Shown: in pieces, positions 17,784 through 26,332 of the stretch
Numbering within the stretch: the first letter of the stretch is position 1
Layout: each line of letters starts with the position of its first letter
Made by a program: the position numbers and the translations under genes
Origin: Terriglobia bacterium
Lineage (GTDB): Bacteria; Acidobacteriota; Terriglobia; Terriglobales; Acidobacteriaceae
Assembly (NCBI GenBank): GCA_020073565.1
Contig: JAIQEY010000005.1
Location: 1-64,000 of the forward strand
Reading direction: 5' to 3'
Length of the DNA: 64,000 nt
The notes under the pieces: generated by a model
What the model saw: only the letters and a program-made list of their open reading frames with translations
Database searches by the model: none
Told to the model about the DNA's origin: nothing

Positions 17784-18935
17784 TTACATCCGGCTGGCGA
17801 GCAGGACCTGAAAATTCTCGCCCATGCCGGCGGGACTGACGAGGTGCTTGAGTTGCAGCGCGACCTTGGCGCGCTCCTGGGGCAGTCGGCAGTCTTCGAA
17901 GACGTCCGCAAACTGGTTGGCTTCTCCGATCCGCATCAGGAACTGGGATTGGGTGAGCAGTTCCTGGATCTGCAAGCCGGCTTGCACGGTCGCAGCGGCG
18001 AGGGCAGTGAAGTTGACGTGCGCCGTCAGATCCTGCTCGCCGGGTGCCTGGTACGGGTTGGCGCTGGCCGAGTGCTGGCGATAGGCCATCAGGGTTCCGC
18101 GGTGGTGTCCGGCCAGTTGTTGGTTGCGAGTGTAGCCGTAGTCGATGATGAGCAGAAAGCCGCGCTCGATGGTGTGCGCAATTTGCGTGATCCAGCGCTG
18201 TGCAGGGAGTGAGATTTCGATGCGCTCTCCCGGTTCGGGATGGACGCTGTAGCGATCGAGGAATTCGAGTTCTTCCGCGGAGGGAGGGAGGAAGATTTCG
18301 TGGAGATGGTTGTTTTCGAGGGCGAGGTGGAGTTTGCCTTGCGCGCCGAGGATTTCGACGGGGCGGGCGTCGAAGAATTCGTTGGAGAAAACGATGAGGG
18401 GAGTTTTGGGGGCTAGGGTGCGGCACGGCCTGGCGGGTCGTCCCTCCGCGACTTGATCACCTTCGGCACGACTCCCGGCGCTGAACCGCTGGGCTAAGCT
18501 GGGCCGTTCCTCCGGAACTACGGCTGTGCCGGAATGAAGATGCTCGCGCAGGGTCTGTTGAAGTCTGGCTCGTAATGCGGGCGAACTCTCTTGCAACGTG
18601 TAGGTGAGTCTGGCGAAGAAGTCGGGAAACTTCTTTTTGGACCAGTCGAGGACGTCACGGGCAAAGAGGCCGCGGCCGGGGCCGAGTTCCAGGATTTCGA
18701 GTTGTGGAGGGCGGTCGAGTGCTCGCCACATTTCTTCGAATTGGCGGGCCAGGAGGCGACCGAAAACAGCGTGTATGTCGCTCGAAGTGTAGAAGTCTCC
18801 GGCTTTGCCGAACTGCTCGGCGTGGCGTGCATAGTAACCCTGGTCAGCGTCGTACAGGCAGATCTCCATGTAGCGCGAAAACGGGATAGGGCCGCGCTCG
18901 CGGATTTCCTGCTCGATTGTTGCGCGGAGAGACAT
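17784..18935 (-). CDS. MidA-family SAM-dependent methyltransferase with an in-frame insertion
   Basis: A 383-residue MidA/NDUFAF7-family methyltransferase (DUF185). Typical are the N-terminal GPIPFSRYMEICLYDADQGYY, FYTSSDIHAVFGRLLARQFEEMW, the SAM motif LEILELGPGRGLFARDVL (about 78-95), VFSNEFFDARPVEI and LLIIDYGYTRNQQ. Relatives methylate an arginine of a complex I subunit during assembly. Between LREHLHSGTAVV and LAPKTPLIVFSNEF there is a stretch of about 35 residues of low-complexity, Arg/Ala/Pro-rich sequence encoded by G/C-rich DNA (about 18420-18525). It looks like a repeat insertion that kept the frame. The gene ending at 18955 is 19 bp upstream on the same strand, so the two may be co-transcribed. 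Confidence 0.85.
   Translation of the reverse strand: MSLRATIEQEIRERGPIPFSRYMEICLYDADQGYYARHAEQFGKAGDFYTSSDIHAVFGRLLARQFEEMWRALDRPPQLEILELGPGRGLFARDVLDWSKKKFPDFFARLTYTLQESSPALRARLQQTLREHLHSGTAVVPEERPSLAQRFSAGSRAEGDQVAEGRPARPCRTLAPKTPLIVFSNEFFDARPVEILGAQGKLHLALENNHLHEIFLPPSAEELEFLDRYSVHPEPGERIEISLPAQRWITQIAHTIERGFLLIIDYGYTRNQQLAGHHRGTLMAYRQHSASANPYQAPGEQDLTAHVNFTALAAATVQAGLQIQELLTQSQFLMRIGEANQFADVFEDCRLPQERAKVALQLKHLVSPAGMGENFQVLLASRM
18420..18525. repeat. Probable repeat element inserted in the midA-like gene
   Basis: G/C-rich stretch containing TCCCGGCGCTGAACCGCTGG and several CCTCCGCG/CGGAGG-like segments. It encodes the unconserved Arg/Ala-rich loop of the methyltransferase. The assignment as a mobile repeat is an inference from composition and from its position in an otherwise conserved protein. 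Confidence 0.35.
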
Positions 18936-18954
18936 GACGTGGTGGCACCAGTCG

Positions 18955-19275
18955 CTACTTGGGATTCTCGCTTCGCTGGGGCGACTCTGGATCGGGAGGC
19001 ACTGTCCGGTCCTGCGGGGTGCGCGTGAACATTTCGATGAAGTAGTCGTGCAGAGCGTCGTAGAGCTGGCGCTGAAAGTTCCATGCGAACTGGGGACGAT
19101 CCAGATCGCGCGGATGAATTTGAAACTGGTAAGTATGAACAGGGACGGTCGAATTTTTCAGGTCGATCAGGACTTCAATCGTCCCGTGGTTCTCACGCGC
19201 GGAAAAGGCGAGCAAGGGATGCTCGTAAAGAAGCAGGTGCTCCCGGACTTTCCCCAGTTTGTCGGAATCGAGCAC
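18955..19275 (-). CDS. Small protein of unknown function upstream of midA
   Basis: A 106-residue soluble protein that I do not recognise. It starts MLDSDKLGKVREHLLLYEHP, has a beta-rich middle (LLAFSARENHGTIEVLIDL, then VHTYQFQIHPRDLDRPQFAW) and a helical end (FQRQLYDALHDYFIEMFTR), followed by a disordered proline-rich tail. No signal peptide or metal motif is seen. It ends 19 bp before the midA-like gene on the same strand, so co-expression is likely, but a functional link is not shown. Confidence 0.6.
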   Translation of the reverse strand: MLDSDKLGKVREHLLLYEHPLLAFSARENHGTIEVLIDLKNSTVPVHTYQFQIHPRDLDRPQFAWNFQRQLYDALHDYFIEMFTRTPQDRTVPPDPESPQRSENPK

Positions 19276-19367
19276 TGCCTCATTCTACTCAAGGGCGCAA
19301 GAAAAGCCTCACCAGGGACACTTTGGACTAGGGAACGATATGGGCTGCCAACAATTTTAGAACCGGA

Positions 19368-19799
19368 CTAGGCTGCCACCCGGAGCGATGAGTGTTGTTC
19401 GTGAAAGGCGCGCTTGACCGCCGGCGTGGCGAGGTAAAAAATGATGGCGGCGTTGATGATCCCGAAAATCAGTGGAATTCCGTGCACCACAACCATGACC
19501 GGCAGTAGCAAGGCGAGTCCGAACGCCGAAAAAAACAGGGTGAGCAGACGGCCCCAATTCTGCATTCTTAGAACACCATAGCCGGCAACCAGGTGAAGGG
19601 CTGCAAACAAAATAATCACCAGGCCGGCTATGTGCCCGAACCCGCCAAAAAAGCGCCCCGTCGCATTACCTTCAGCGGCCAGAGAAGCGAGTTTAGCGGC
19701 TAGTCCGGTGAACAGCATCAGTGACAACCCAAACAGTATCCCGACCACACCGCGCAGAATCTGATAGCAACCGATCAAAGTGACACCAAGTGGGCGCAT
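19368..19799 (-). CDS. Small integral membrane protein, function unknown
   Basis: A 143-residue membrane protein. The start at 19799 is preceded by GGAGGACC, an excellent ribosome-binding site; the longer frame to 19970 would add a poorly hydrophobic, non-conserved stretch and is rejected. Four hydrophobic segments are visible: about residues 4-30, 52-75 (GLVIILFAALHLVAGYGVL), 82-100 and 104-125. The arrangement resembles small DUF2127/DoxX-like membrane proteins found in many soil bacteria, but no diagnostic motif is seen. It stands alone. Confidence 0.65.
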   Translation of the reverse strand: MRPLGVTLIGCYQILRGVVGILFGLSLMLFTGLAAKLASLAAEGNATGRFFGGFGHIAGLVIILFAALHLVAGYGVLRMQNWGRLLTLFFSAFGLALLLPVMVVVHGIPLIFGIINAAIIFYLATPAVKRAFHEQHSSLRVAA

Positions 19800-19943
19800 A
19801 GGTCCTCCGAAATTTCGAGCAATATAACACAACAGAAGCAGGGTGTAATTGTCGTGGGTCAGGTTGGCTCGGGGGCTGCGGCCTTGTTCCGGCCATGCGA
19901 TCGGACATGCGCACTGCGGGAACGAGACCGTCCAGTGCGAAAA

Positions 19944-19972
19944 GCTCGCGGGCGGAGGCGCCCGCGCCACAC
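19944..19972. repeat. REP-like palindromic element, copy 2
   Basis: GCGGGCG-GAGG-CGCCCGC hairpin followed by GCCACAC. Read on the minus strand it begins GTGTGGCGCGGGCGCC, which aligns with copy 1 at 13045 (GTGTGGGGACGGGCGCC). It sits between the end of the ABC permease pair and the small membrane protein gene. Confidence 0.5.
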
Positions 19973-19977
19973 AAATC

Positions 19978-21216
19978 TTATTCGTAGCGGAGGGCTTCGA
20001 TTGGATCCAGGCGCGACGCTTTGATGGCTGGGAGCATGCCGCTGACTACGCCTACAAAGCCGAGGATCATGGTGCTGGCGATCAGGTTGGTCGAATCGAT
20101 GGTCAGGTGGATGTCGCCTTCGCTGGCGTTTTCCAGGAAAGCGCTCCAGAGGGTGAGCGATCCGACGGTCCAGGAAACGATGTAGGCCAGCACGATGCCG
20201 GCCAGGCCGCCGATCAGCGTGATGACCAGGGCCTCAGCGAGGAATTGGAACAGGATATGCCAACTGCGCGCGCCCAGGGCTTTCTCGACGCCGATTTCGC
20301 GGGTGCGCTGGGTGACCGAGACCAGCATGATGTTCATCAGTCCGACGCCGCCGATGCCGAGCGTGAGCAGGCCGATGAAGCCGAGCAGAATTTTGATGCC
20401 GGTGGTGATGACGCGCAGGTCGAGCAGGTCGGCGAACACGTCGAAAACGAAGACGGCGCGCTTGTCTTTGGGATCGAACTCGTGATGGAACGCCATGGAA
20501 CGGCGCACGGCGTCCGTGACTTTTTGATGGTCGCCTTCATATTCGATGGCAACGGCGTTCAGATAGTAGGTGTTCTTCAGGTCACTCATGACGCTGAACG
20601 GGACGTAGACCGAGCCGTTCAGGTTGCTGTCCCCGTTCTGGATGACGTGCTTGAGTACGCCAATGACCTCATAAGAGATGCCATCGATGCGGACTTTCTC
20701 ACCCAAGGCGTTCTGGCCGGAGAATAGCTTCTTCTTGACGTCGGCGCCCAGGACTGCGACGCGGCTGCGCGAGTTCTCGTCTTCGTCGGTGAAGAAGGTG
20801 CCGTTTTCAACCTCCATGCGCCGCATTCGCGAATAGTAGGGATACACGCCGCTCACACTGTAATTACTGCTTCGAATTCCCCAGGCCACGGCGCAATCCT
20901 TGGAGGTCTCAGGAGAGAGGCGCTTCAGCAACGGGACTTCGGCTTGCAGGTAGTCGAGATCGTTGACGGTGAGTTTGATTTCGTTGCCGGCCTTAGTGCC
21001 ACCGGCTTGCATGGAAGTCCGCCCCGGAAAAATGAAAACCAGGTTCGTCCCCCAGGAGCGGAATGCGACCCAGAGGCCGCGCTCGAAACCGGCGCCATAG
21101 GCAAGCAGCAGTACAACCGTGGCAATGCCCCAGGCCATGCCGAGCATGGTGAGGACGCTGCGGCGGCGATTGTGTTTGAGCGCGTTGTAGGCCTGGCGGG
21201 CAAGTTCGACGACCAT
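19978..21216 (-). CDS. MacB/FtsX-type ABC transporter permease B
   Basis: A 412-residue permease of the MacB-like family. It has an N-terminal membrane segment (LTMLGMAWGIATVVLLLAYG), a periplasmic MacB_PCD domain (about 45-250) and a C-terminal FtsX domain with three membrane helices. The FtsX signature is LMNIMLVSVTQRTREIGVEKALGA, and the usual end is IKASRLDPIEALRYE. The start at 21216 follows the stop of the upstream permease after two bases, which indicates translational coupling. MacB-like permeases are mechanotransmission proteins needing a separate ATPase, which is not encoded nearby. Confidence 0.88.
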   Translation of the reverse strand: MVVELARQAYNALKHNRRRSVLTMLGMAWGIATVVLLLAYGAGFERGLWVAFRSWGTNLVFIFPGRTSMQAGGTKAGNEIKLTVNDLDYLQAEVPLLKRLSPETSKDCAVAWGIRSSNYSVSGVYPYYSRMRRMEVENGTFFTDEDENSRSRVAVLGADVKKKLFSGQNALGEKVRIDGISYEVIGVLKHVIQNGDSNLNGSVYVPFSVMSDLKNTYYLNAVAIEYEGDHQKVTDAVRRSMAFHHEFDPKDKRAVFVFDVFADLLDLRVITTGIKILLGFIGLLTLGIGGVGLMNIMLVSVTQRTREIGVEKALGARSWHILFQFLAEALVITLIGGLAGIVLAYIVSWTVGSLTLWSAFLENASEGDIHLTIDSTNLIASTMILGFVGVVSGMLPAIKASRLDPIEALRYE

Positions 21217-21218
21217 GT

Positions 21219-22466
21219 CTACTCCTGGCGTAGCGCCTCGACGGGCGGCAAGAGCGCGGCTTGGCGCGCGGGATACAGGCCGGCGACGATGCCTGCGGCT
21301 GCGAGCGAGAGAATGGCAATGACGGCCGACGACGGAACGATGCGGGGCGTGTCGAATCCTTCGGGTGCGGGCAAGGCGGCGAGCAGCGTGACCAGTGCGG
21401 TGGTTATCGCCAAACCAATCCCTCCGCTCAACGCGGTCAGGAATGCACCCTCCACGAAGAATTGCGTGAGGATGGCGCGATGCGTCGCTCCCAGCGCCTT
21501 GCGCAATCCGATCTCGCGCGTGCGCTCGGTGACCGACACTAGCATGATGTTGATGATGCCGATAGCGCCGAGGGCCAGCGTGATTACGCCAACCACGCCT
21601 AGGAACCAGTCCATGGCGTCGAAAATCTTGCTCACGCGCTTGTTGTCCTCGATGGTGTCCCAATCTCCAAAAGCGTCTTCCAGCTTCGGATTGAAGCCAT
21701 GGCGGCGTCCGACGACTTCATGAACCTCGAGCTTCGCCTGCAGGTGCTGCGCTGGCGTGAGCGGGCGGTAGTTCAGGAATGAGACGGCGTCTTCGGTGTT
21801 CTGTTCTTTCAGCGGAAACAAGTTGCGCATGGTTTCGAGCGGAATGAAGATGCGCGCGTTGGTGCCATTGTTGCCGTCCTGGCCGACTTTGCTGACTACG
21901 CCGATCACATCGAAGCGGTAGCCGTTGAGCAGGATGGTCGAGCCGACAGCCGGACGGTCGGGAAACATGTTCTTGAGCAGTTCCCATCCGACGACCGCGA
22001 CGCGCCGAGTTTCGCTGCTGTCCTGATCGTTGAACCAGCGACCGGGACCGACGGGAACGTTGCGAATCTTGTTGTACTCCGGGGCCACGCCGAACACCTG
22101 GCCATTGGTGGAACCGTAGTCGCTGACAGCGCGGATATCCTCGCGGTTCAGGACCGGGGAGATGTACTTGATAAAGTGGGCCTGGCTGCGAATGGCGAGG
22201 TAGTCTTGGTAGGTGAAGTGGTAGGTGCGCCCGGATTGCGTGCTGCCTTCGACGGCCGGAATGCGGCCGGGGAAGCTGAACATGATGTCCTGACCGAGGT
22301 TGGCGAGTTGTTTGTTCTGGCCGCTGCGGAAACCTTCGCCCAGACCGACCAGCAGGAGCAGCGATCCGACGCCCCAGGCAATGCCGAACATGGTCAGGAA
22401 CGAGCGGAGCTTGTGCGCCCAGAGAGTTGCCAGCGACTGGCGCACGATATCAGTCAGCATCCGCAT
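21219..22466 (-). CDS. MacB/FtsX-type ABC transporter permease A
   Basis: A 415-residue sister of the permease that follows it. It has an N-terminal helix around FLTMFGIAWGVGSLLLLVG, a periplasmic MacB_PCD domain with GVAPEYNKIRNVPVGPGRWF and RRVAVVGWELLKNMFPDRP, and an FtsX domain with IINIMLVSVTERTREIGLRKALGA. It ends ARQAALLPPVEALRQE. The two permeases form a two-gene unit, probably a heterodimer. Neither an ATP-binding subunit nor a HlyD-type adaptor is adjacent, so the ATPase must be encoded elsewhere. The substrate cannot be inferred. Confidence 0.88.
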   Translation of the reverse strand: MRMLTDIVRQSLATLWAHKLRSFLTMFGIAWGVGSLLLLVGLGEGFRSGQNKQLANLGQDIMFSFPGRIPAVEGSTQSGRTYHFTYQDYLAIRSQAHFIKYISPVLNREDIRAVSDYGSTNGQVFGVAPEYNKIRNVPVGPGRWFNDQDSSETRRVAVVGWELLKNMFPDRPAVGSTILLNGYRFDVIGVVSKVGQDGNNGTNARIFIPLETMRNLFPLKEQNTEDAVSFLNYRPLTPAQHLQAKLEVHEVVGRRHGFNPKLEDAFGDWDTIEDNKRVSKIFDAMDWFLGVVGVITLALGAIGIINIMLVSVTERTREIGLRKALGATHRAILTQFFVEGAFLTALSGGIGLAITTALVTLLAALPAPEGFDTPRIVPSSAVIAILSLAAAGIVAGLYPARQAALLPPVEALRQE

Positions 22467-22628
22467 AGTAGTGGCTTGGGCCTACTCATGAATGAGAAGC
22501 CGCGGCCTTGCCATCTGTTGTATGGTACGGTGGGAAGAGGGGGCTGGTTCCCTGAAAAACTGCCATTGCCCTCTAAGCTAGATACAACAAACGACCTTCT
22601 CACTTCGCAAATGCTGCTTAGCGCGCAA

Positions 22629-22657
22629 TTGCTTCACCCGATCGAAGCCGGTACAAT
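22629..22657 (+). promoter_or_regulatory. Promoter of tRNA-Val
   Basis: TTGCTT (22629-22634) and TACAAT (22652-22657) are separated by 17 bp and lie 13 bp upstream of the first base of the tRNA, a good sigma-70-type arrangement. Confidence 0.55.
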
Positions 22658-22670
22658 TAAGTTCTCACGT

Positions 22671-22747
22671 AGGCGCGTAGCTCAGTTGGTTAGAGCGCTA
22701 CCTTGACACGGTAGAGGTCTGGGGTTCGAGTCCCCACGTGCCTACCA
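22671..22747 (+). tRNA. tRNA-Val (GAC)
   Basis: A complete 77-base cloverleaf with encoded CCA. The acceptor stem AGGCGCG pairs with CGTGCCT (one G-U), discriminator A. The D arm is GCTC...GAGC. The anticodon arm is CTACC-TTGACAC-GGTAG with anticodon GAC (22705-22707). The T arm GGGGTTCGAGTCCCC contains the TTCGA loop. No intron or neighbouring tRNA is seen. Confidence 0.97.
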
Positions 22748-23029
22748 TATTTTCCAGGGACATACAGCGTTTCCACAGACTGCAATTTGGCGGTACTTGC
22801 TACCAAATCCGCGATGGACAAGCCGTCCCTGAGTGATACTGCAACAGATACGGAACAAGAAAGCTGACGACTGCTACCCGGAACCTGAAGGTGGCCATCG
22901 TCGGTTACGATTCGGCCGTGGTTCTCTCGCCACAACCTACACATGAGGAACTGCGGGCTGGCGAATCTTGAAGCCTCGGCTCGTTCCCAGCGGCGAGGTG
23001 CTCATCATTGTGCATAGAACTGTGTGCAC

Positions 23030-24409
23030 CTAGGGCAGGGCGAGCCGATAGAGGGCGCAACCGTGCGAGGGTACCAGAAGATCAATCTCTTTCGCTGTTC
23101 CCATATCTTTGCGCTGCCACAGATCTCGAGCTTTGTATTCTGCTGATGTAAGGCCCAACTCCTTCCACTGATAGTGGACTTTCTGGGCATGATCGGAAAT
23201 ATTGAACGCTGCCAAGTAATAACCGCTTCCTGCGGACGGCTGCGAAAGCCAGACGACTGTCCGATCCGTCGAAATCACGGGGTGACTGTTGGTTGACTGC
23301 TGATCGACTGCGATGACCTCGGGGTTCGTCAGCAACGAGATGGTCCAGTCGTCGGCAGCAGGCAGTTCACCACCGATCATCAATGGGGAGCGAAACATCG
23401 ACCACAACGTGAGCAAAGTTCGTTGCTCGTCATGCGTGAGTCGCGTGTCCCGTGGCTTTCCCCAGCCAGGCGCTGGACCCAGGCGGCCGATGGGCAACAT
23501 GTCCGCATCCGGCCAATGCCCTGCTTCCGAGAATTGTGCCCATTTTGCCGCGTTTGCAAACTGGTCTCCCACACCTTGCGGATATGGGCTGTCGCTGTGC
23601 CAAACATCCCAGATGTCATCGGAGATGCGCCACATTTGGGCATACTGCCGCAACTCCTCCGCCTTTTCGACCGGAGAAGGACCAGGCGAAAGGCTCAAAA
23701 CAATCGGTCTACCCGTTTTCCGCAGCGCCGTGCTCAAAAGCCGAATCTCTTCGCCCTTGTACGGATGACTGCTGATGCAGTCTGCTTTAACCAGATCGAC
23801 ACCCCAGTTCGCATAAAGCTGGGCAATGGAGTCGTAGTAGGCCTGGCCCGCGGGCTTGCTGGTCGCAACGCCGTAGTTGTCATAGTTCCAGGGGCAGGTG
23901 TCCGACGTGTCCGCGGCTTCGGCTGCGTGATATTGCGATCCCGCAATCGCCAGATTCCTTTCCACCGCTTGCTTGGGAATACCCCGGAGAATATGAATCC
24001 CTAACTTCAAGCCGAGACTGTGGACATAGTCGGCCAAGGGCTTAAATCCCGCGTCGCTGGCCGCTGAGGGAAATCGGTTCAAAGCAGGCAGGTAGCGGCC
24101 AAAACTGTCCATCACAAAGTGAAAGGTCTTTGAGTTTCCTTCCGGTACGGGATCAGTCACGTACCATTCGGCATCAATGACCACGTATTGCCAGCCGAAG
24201 GGCTGCAAATGCGTCGCGAACCAGTCTGCATTGGCCTTGAAATCAGCTTCGTTTATGGTGACGCCGTAACCGTCGTAGCTGTTCCACCCCATGGGCGGCG
24301 TCAAGGCAGGCGGATCGTCCGGGGCTTTCTGAGCAAGAGCACTCATCGCGGTTGTGATCGTCAGGAACAAAATACAGTAACTTGATACCAGCTTACGGTC
24401 GTGGTACAT
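23030..24409 (-). CDS. Exported GH27-family glycosidase (alpha-galactosidase or beta-L-arabinopyranosidase)
   Basis: A 459-residue protein with a signal peptide ending about MSALAQ and a GH27 (beta/alpha)8 domain. The start of the domain is LTPPMGWNSYDGYGVTINEAD, and later YVVIDAEWYV and LGLKLGIHI are seen. The predicted nucleophile is Asp210 (VDLVKADC, where most members have KYD), and the acid/base lies in MWRISDDIWD (Asp264/265). The C-terminal third is a beta-sandwich. GH27 contains alpha-galactosidases and beta-L-arabinopyranosidases; beside GH51, GH43 and araA the latter or a side-chain galactosidase is likely. It is divergent from the GH51 pair, with a perfect LacI-type palindrome between them. 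Confidence 0.88.
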   Translation of the reverse strand: MYHDRKLVSSYCILFLTITTAMSALAQKAPDDPPALTPPMGWNSYDGYGVTINEADFKANADWFATHLQPFGWQYVVIDAEWYVTDPVPEGNSKTFHFVMDSFGRYLPALNRFPSAASDAGFKPLADYVHSLGLKLGIHILRGIPKQAVERNLAIAGSQYHAAEAADTSDTCPWNYDNYGVATSKPAGQAYYDSIAQLYANWGVDLVKADCISSHPYKGEEIRLLSTALRKTGRPIVLSLSPGPSPVEKAEELRQYAQMWRISDDIWDVWHSDSPYPQGVGDQFANAAKWAQFSEAGHWPDADMLPIGRLGPAPGWGKPRDTRLTHDEQRTLLTLWSMFRSPLMIGGELPAADDWTISLLTNPEVIAVDQQSTNSHPVISTDRTVVWLSQPSAGSGYYLAAFNISDHAQKVHYQWKELGLTSAEYKARDLWQRKDMGTAKEIDLLVPSHGCALYRLALP

Positions 24410-24502
24410 CGATTCTCCTGGAGCACGATAACATTCGGGCGACGCCTGTTCGCCTGGCTAACAAGGATCGGAGATCTACAAATTTTTTTCTAGTGCTTTT
24501 TG

Positions 24503-24520
24503 ATAGTAAACGTTTACTAT
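24503..24520. promoter_or_regulatory. LacI-type operator between GH27 and the GH51 pair
   Basis: Perfect 18-bp palindrome ATAGTAAACGTTTACTAT with the central CG typical of LacI/GalR operators. It is 94 bp from the GH27 start and 138 bp from the GH51 start and can control both. It is the best member of the seven-site family in this locus. Confidence 0.8.
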
Positions 24521-24657
24521 GGCGGCCAAAACTGACTCGCTGAAACCCTCCCGGTGCGGCCCTGCGAACCATGGTTCCCGACGATGGTTTCGCCGAGGTC
24601 TTGGATTTTCGTTGCGCGGTTTTAGTTTCGTCTAGAGATTGCCAGGAGAATATCAAT

Positions 24658-26286
24658 ATGTTTTCCCAGAATAGACGCCGCTTCTTGCGCCAAGCAACCA
24701 GTGCAGGTGTGGCATTCTCCGCGAGTACTTTCCTTGAAGGCTTTGTCTGGGCGCAGACCCCGCCCCTGAATGCGCGGGATGTGGTTCGCGTTTACGTGGA
24801 TTCCCGTCGCAGGATCGCGCCGCTGGACCGCAATCTATTTGGTTCCTTTCTGGAGCACTTGGGCCGGGCGATCTACGAAGGTATCTACGACCCCGGCTCG
24901 AAGTTATCGAATGCCAACGGGTTTCGCAAAGACGTGATGGACGAGGTACGGCAGCTTGGAGTTCCCATCATTCGCTATCCCGGTGGCAACTTTGTTTCAG
25001 GCTACAACTGGCTCGACGGAGTGGGGCCAAAGCAGGATCGCCCGCGAGTGCTCGACAAAGCATGGAACGCGCTTAATACCAACCAGGTTGGTACCAATGA
25101 ATTCATGACCTGGTGCAAGGCGGTCGGCACGGAGCCGTTGATGGGGCTCAACCTGGGGACGGGGACAGCCGAAGAGGCTGCCGCGCTGGTGGAGTACTGC
25201 AATCTCGAGAAGGGCACGAAATGGAGTGACTTGCGGCGCAAGCACGGCGTTGCCGAACCCTACAAGGTTAAGCGTTGGTGTCTGGGAAATGAGATGGACG
25301 GCCCCTGGCAAATCGGGCACATGACAGCTACCGAGTATGGCCTGAAGGCTCAGGATGCGGCGCGGCAGATGCATGCGATTGACCCCACTCTTCAGCTGAT
25401 TGCCTGCGGGTCCAGCGGTCCGGGTATGCCGACTTATCTGGAGTGGGATCGGGAAGTACTGGAGCAGTGTTACGACTATGTCGATGCGCTCTCGTTGCAT
25501 CGCTACATTGGGAACACGCAGGAAGAAACGGGGGCTGACAGTGCAAAGTTTGTAGCCATGAACTTGAGCATGGAGCAACAGATCAAAGAGACTCTTGCGG
25601 TCTGCGATCTGGTTCAGGGACACAAGCGGTCGCCGAAAAAGTTGTGGCTCTCATTCGATGAGTGGAACGTGTGGTATCGAGCCCGCAGCGGGGATGCGCT
25701 GAGGGGCCATGGCGAAGAAGCTCCTCATCTTCTGGAAGAGGTCTACAACCTGGAAGACGCACTCCTGGTGGGCGGCTTTCTGAACACGCTGATGCGCAAT
25801 GCCGATCGCGTCAAGCTCGCTTGCCTAGCCCAGTTGATCAACGTCATTGCTCCCATCATGACCAACGCGAACGGAATCCTGAAGCAGACGATTTACTATC
25901 CGTACAGTTGGGCGCTTCAGTATGCGCACGGTTCGGTGCTCGACCTGTTGGTGGAGTCACCGACATACGAGGTTTCCAAGATGGGGCAGGTTCCATATCT
26001 GGACGCGGTGGCAACGGCGAATCCGGACAGCGGAGGGACTTCGCTCTTCGTCCTCAATCGCGATTTGTCAAAGGCCCATGCTGTCGAGGTGAACTGGCAA
26101 GACAAGGCGCCGGGCAAGGTACTGGCGTCGACCACGATTACGGGCAGCGATCTCAAGGATTTCAACACTTTTGAAGCGCCCCAGCGCGTTGCACCGCAAG
26201 CCTTCGAGAAACCCGCGACCGCGGGAGGACGCACCAAGTTCGAAGTGCCGGCACGGTCTTACACCGTCATTCAATGGGGAGCATGA
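24658..26286 (+). CDS. Tat-exported GH51 alpha-L-arabinofuranosidase 1
   Basis: A 542-residue GH51 enzyme that removes terminal alpha-L-arabinofuranosyl residues. The ATG at 24658 is preceded by AGGAGA and opens a twin-arginine signal (RRRFLRQA, then a hydrophobic stretch). Catalytic residues are the acid/base Glu212 in WCLGNEMDG and the nucleophile Glu335 in LSFDEWNVWY. PIIRYPGGNFVSGYNWLDG and LNTNQVGTNEFMTWC are GH51 marks. The C-terminal beta-domain ends FEVPARSYTVIQWG. GH51 enzymes are often cytoplasmic, so export by Tat is notable. The second GH51 gene follows after 46 bp, probably in one operon under the palindrome at 24503. Confidence 0.93.
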   Translation: MFSQNRRRFLRQATSAGVAFSASTFLEGFVWAQTPPLNARDVVRVYVDSRRRIAPLDRNLFGSFLEHLGRAIYEGIYDPGSKLSNANGFRKDVMDEVRQLGVPIIRYPGGNFVSGYNWLDGVGPKQDRPRVLDKAWNALNTNQVGTNEFMTWCKAVGTEPLMGLNLGTGTAEEAAALVEYCNLEKGTKWSDLRRKHGVAEPYKVKRWCLGNEMDGPWQIGHMTATEYGLKAQDAARQMHAIDPTLQLIACGSSGPGMPTYLEWDREVLEQCYDYVDALSLHRYIGNTQEETGADSAKFVAMNLSMEQQIKETLAVCDLVQGHKRSPKKLWLSFDEWNVWYRARSGDALRGHGEEAPHLLEEVYNLEDALLVGGFLNTLMRNADRVKLACLAQLINVIAPIMTNANGILKQTIYYPYSWALQYAHGSVLDLLVESPTYEVSKMGQVPYLDAVATANPDSGGTSLFVLNRDLSKAHAVEVNWQDKAPGKVLASTTITGSDLKDFNTFEAPQRVAPQAFEKPATAGGRTKFEVPARSYTVIQWGA

Positions 26287-26332
26287 GGCCGTCGAGTTCC
26301 TTCGGAATAGGATCGCGCGCGGAGGGTGATTC

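Noticed and set aside
22671-22747. tRNA gene as a possible integration site
   Set aside because: No integrase gene and no repeated copy of the tRNA 3' end is visible downstream.
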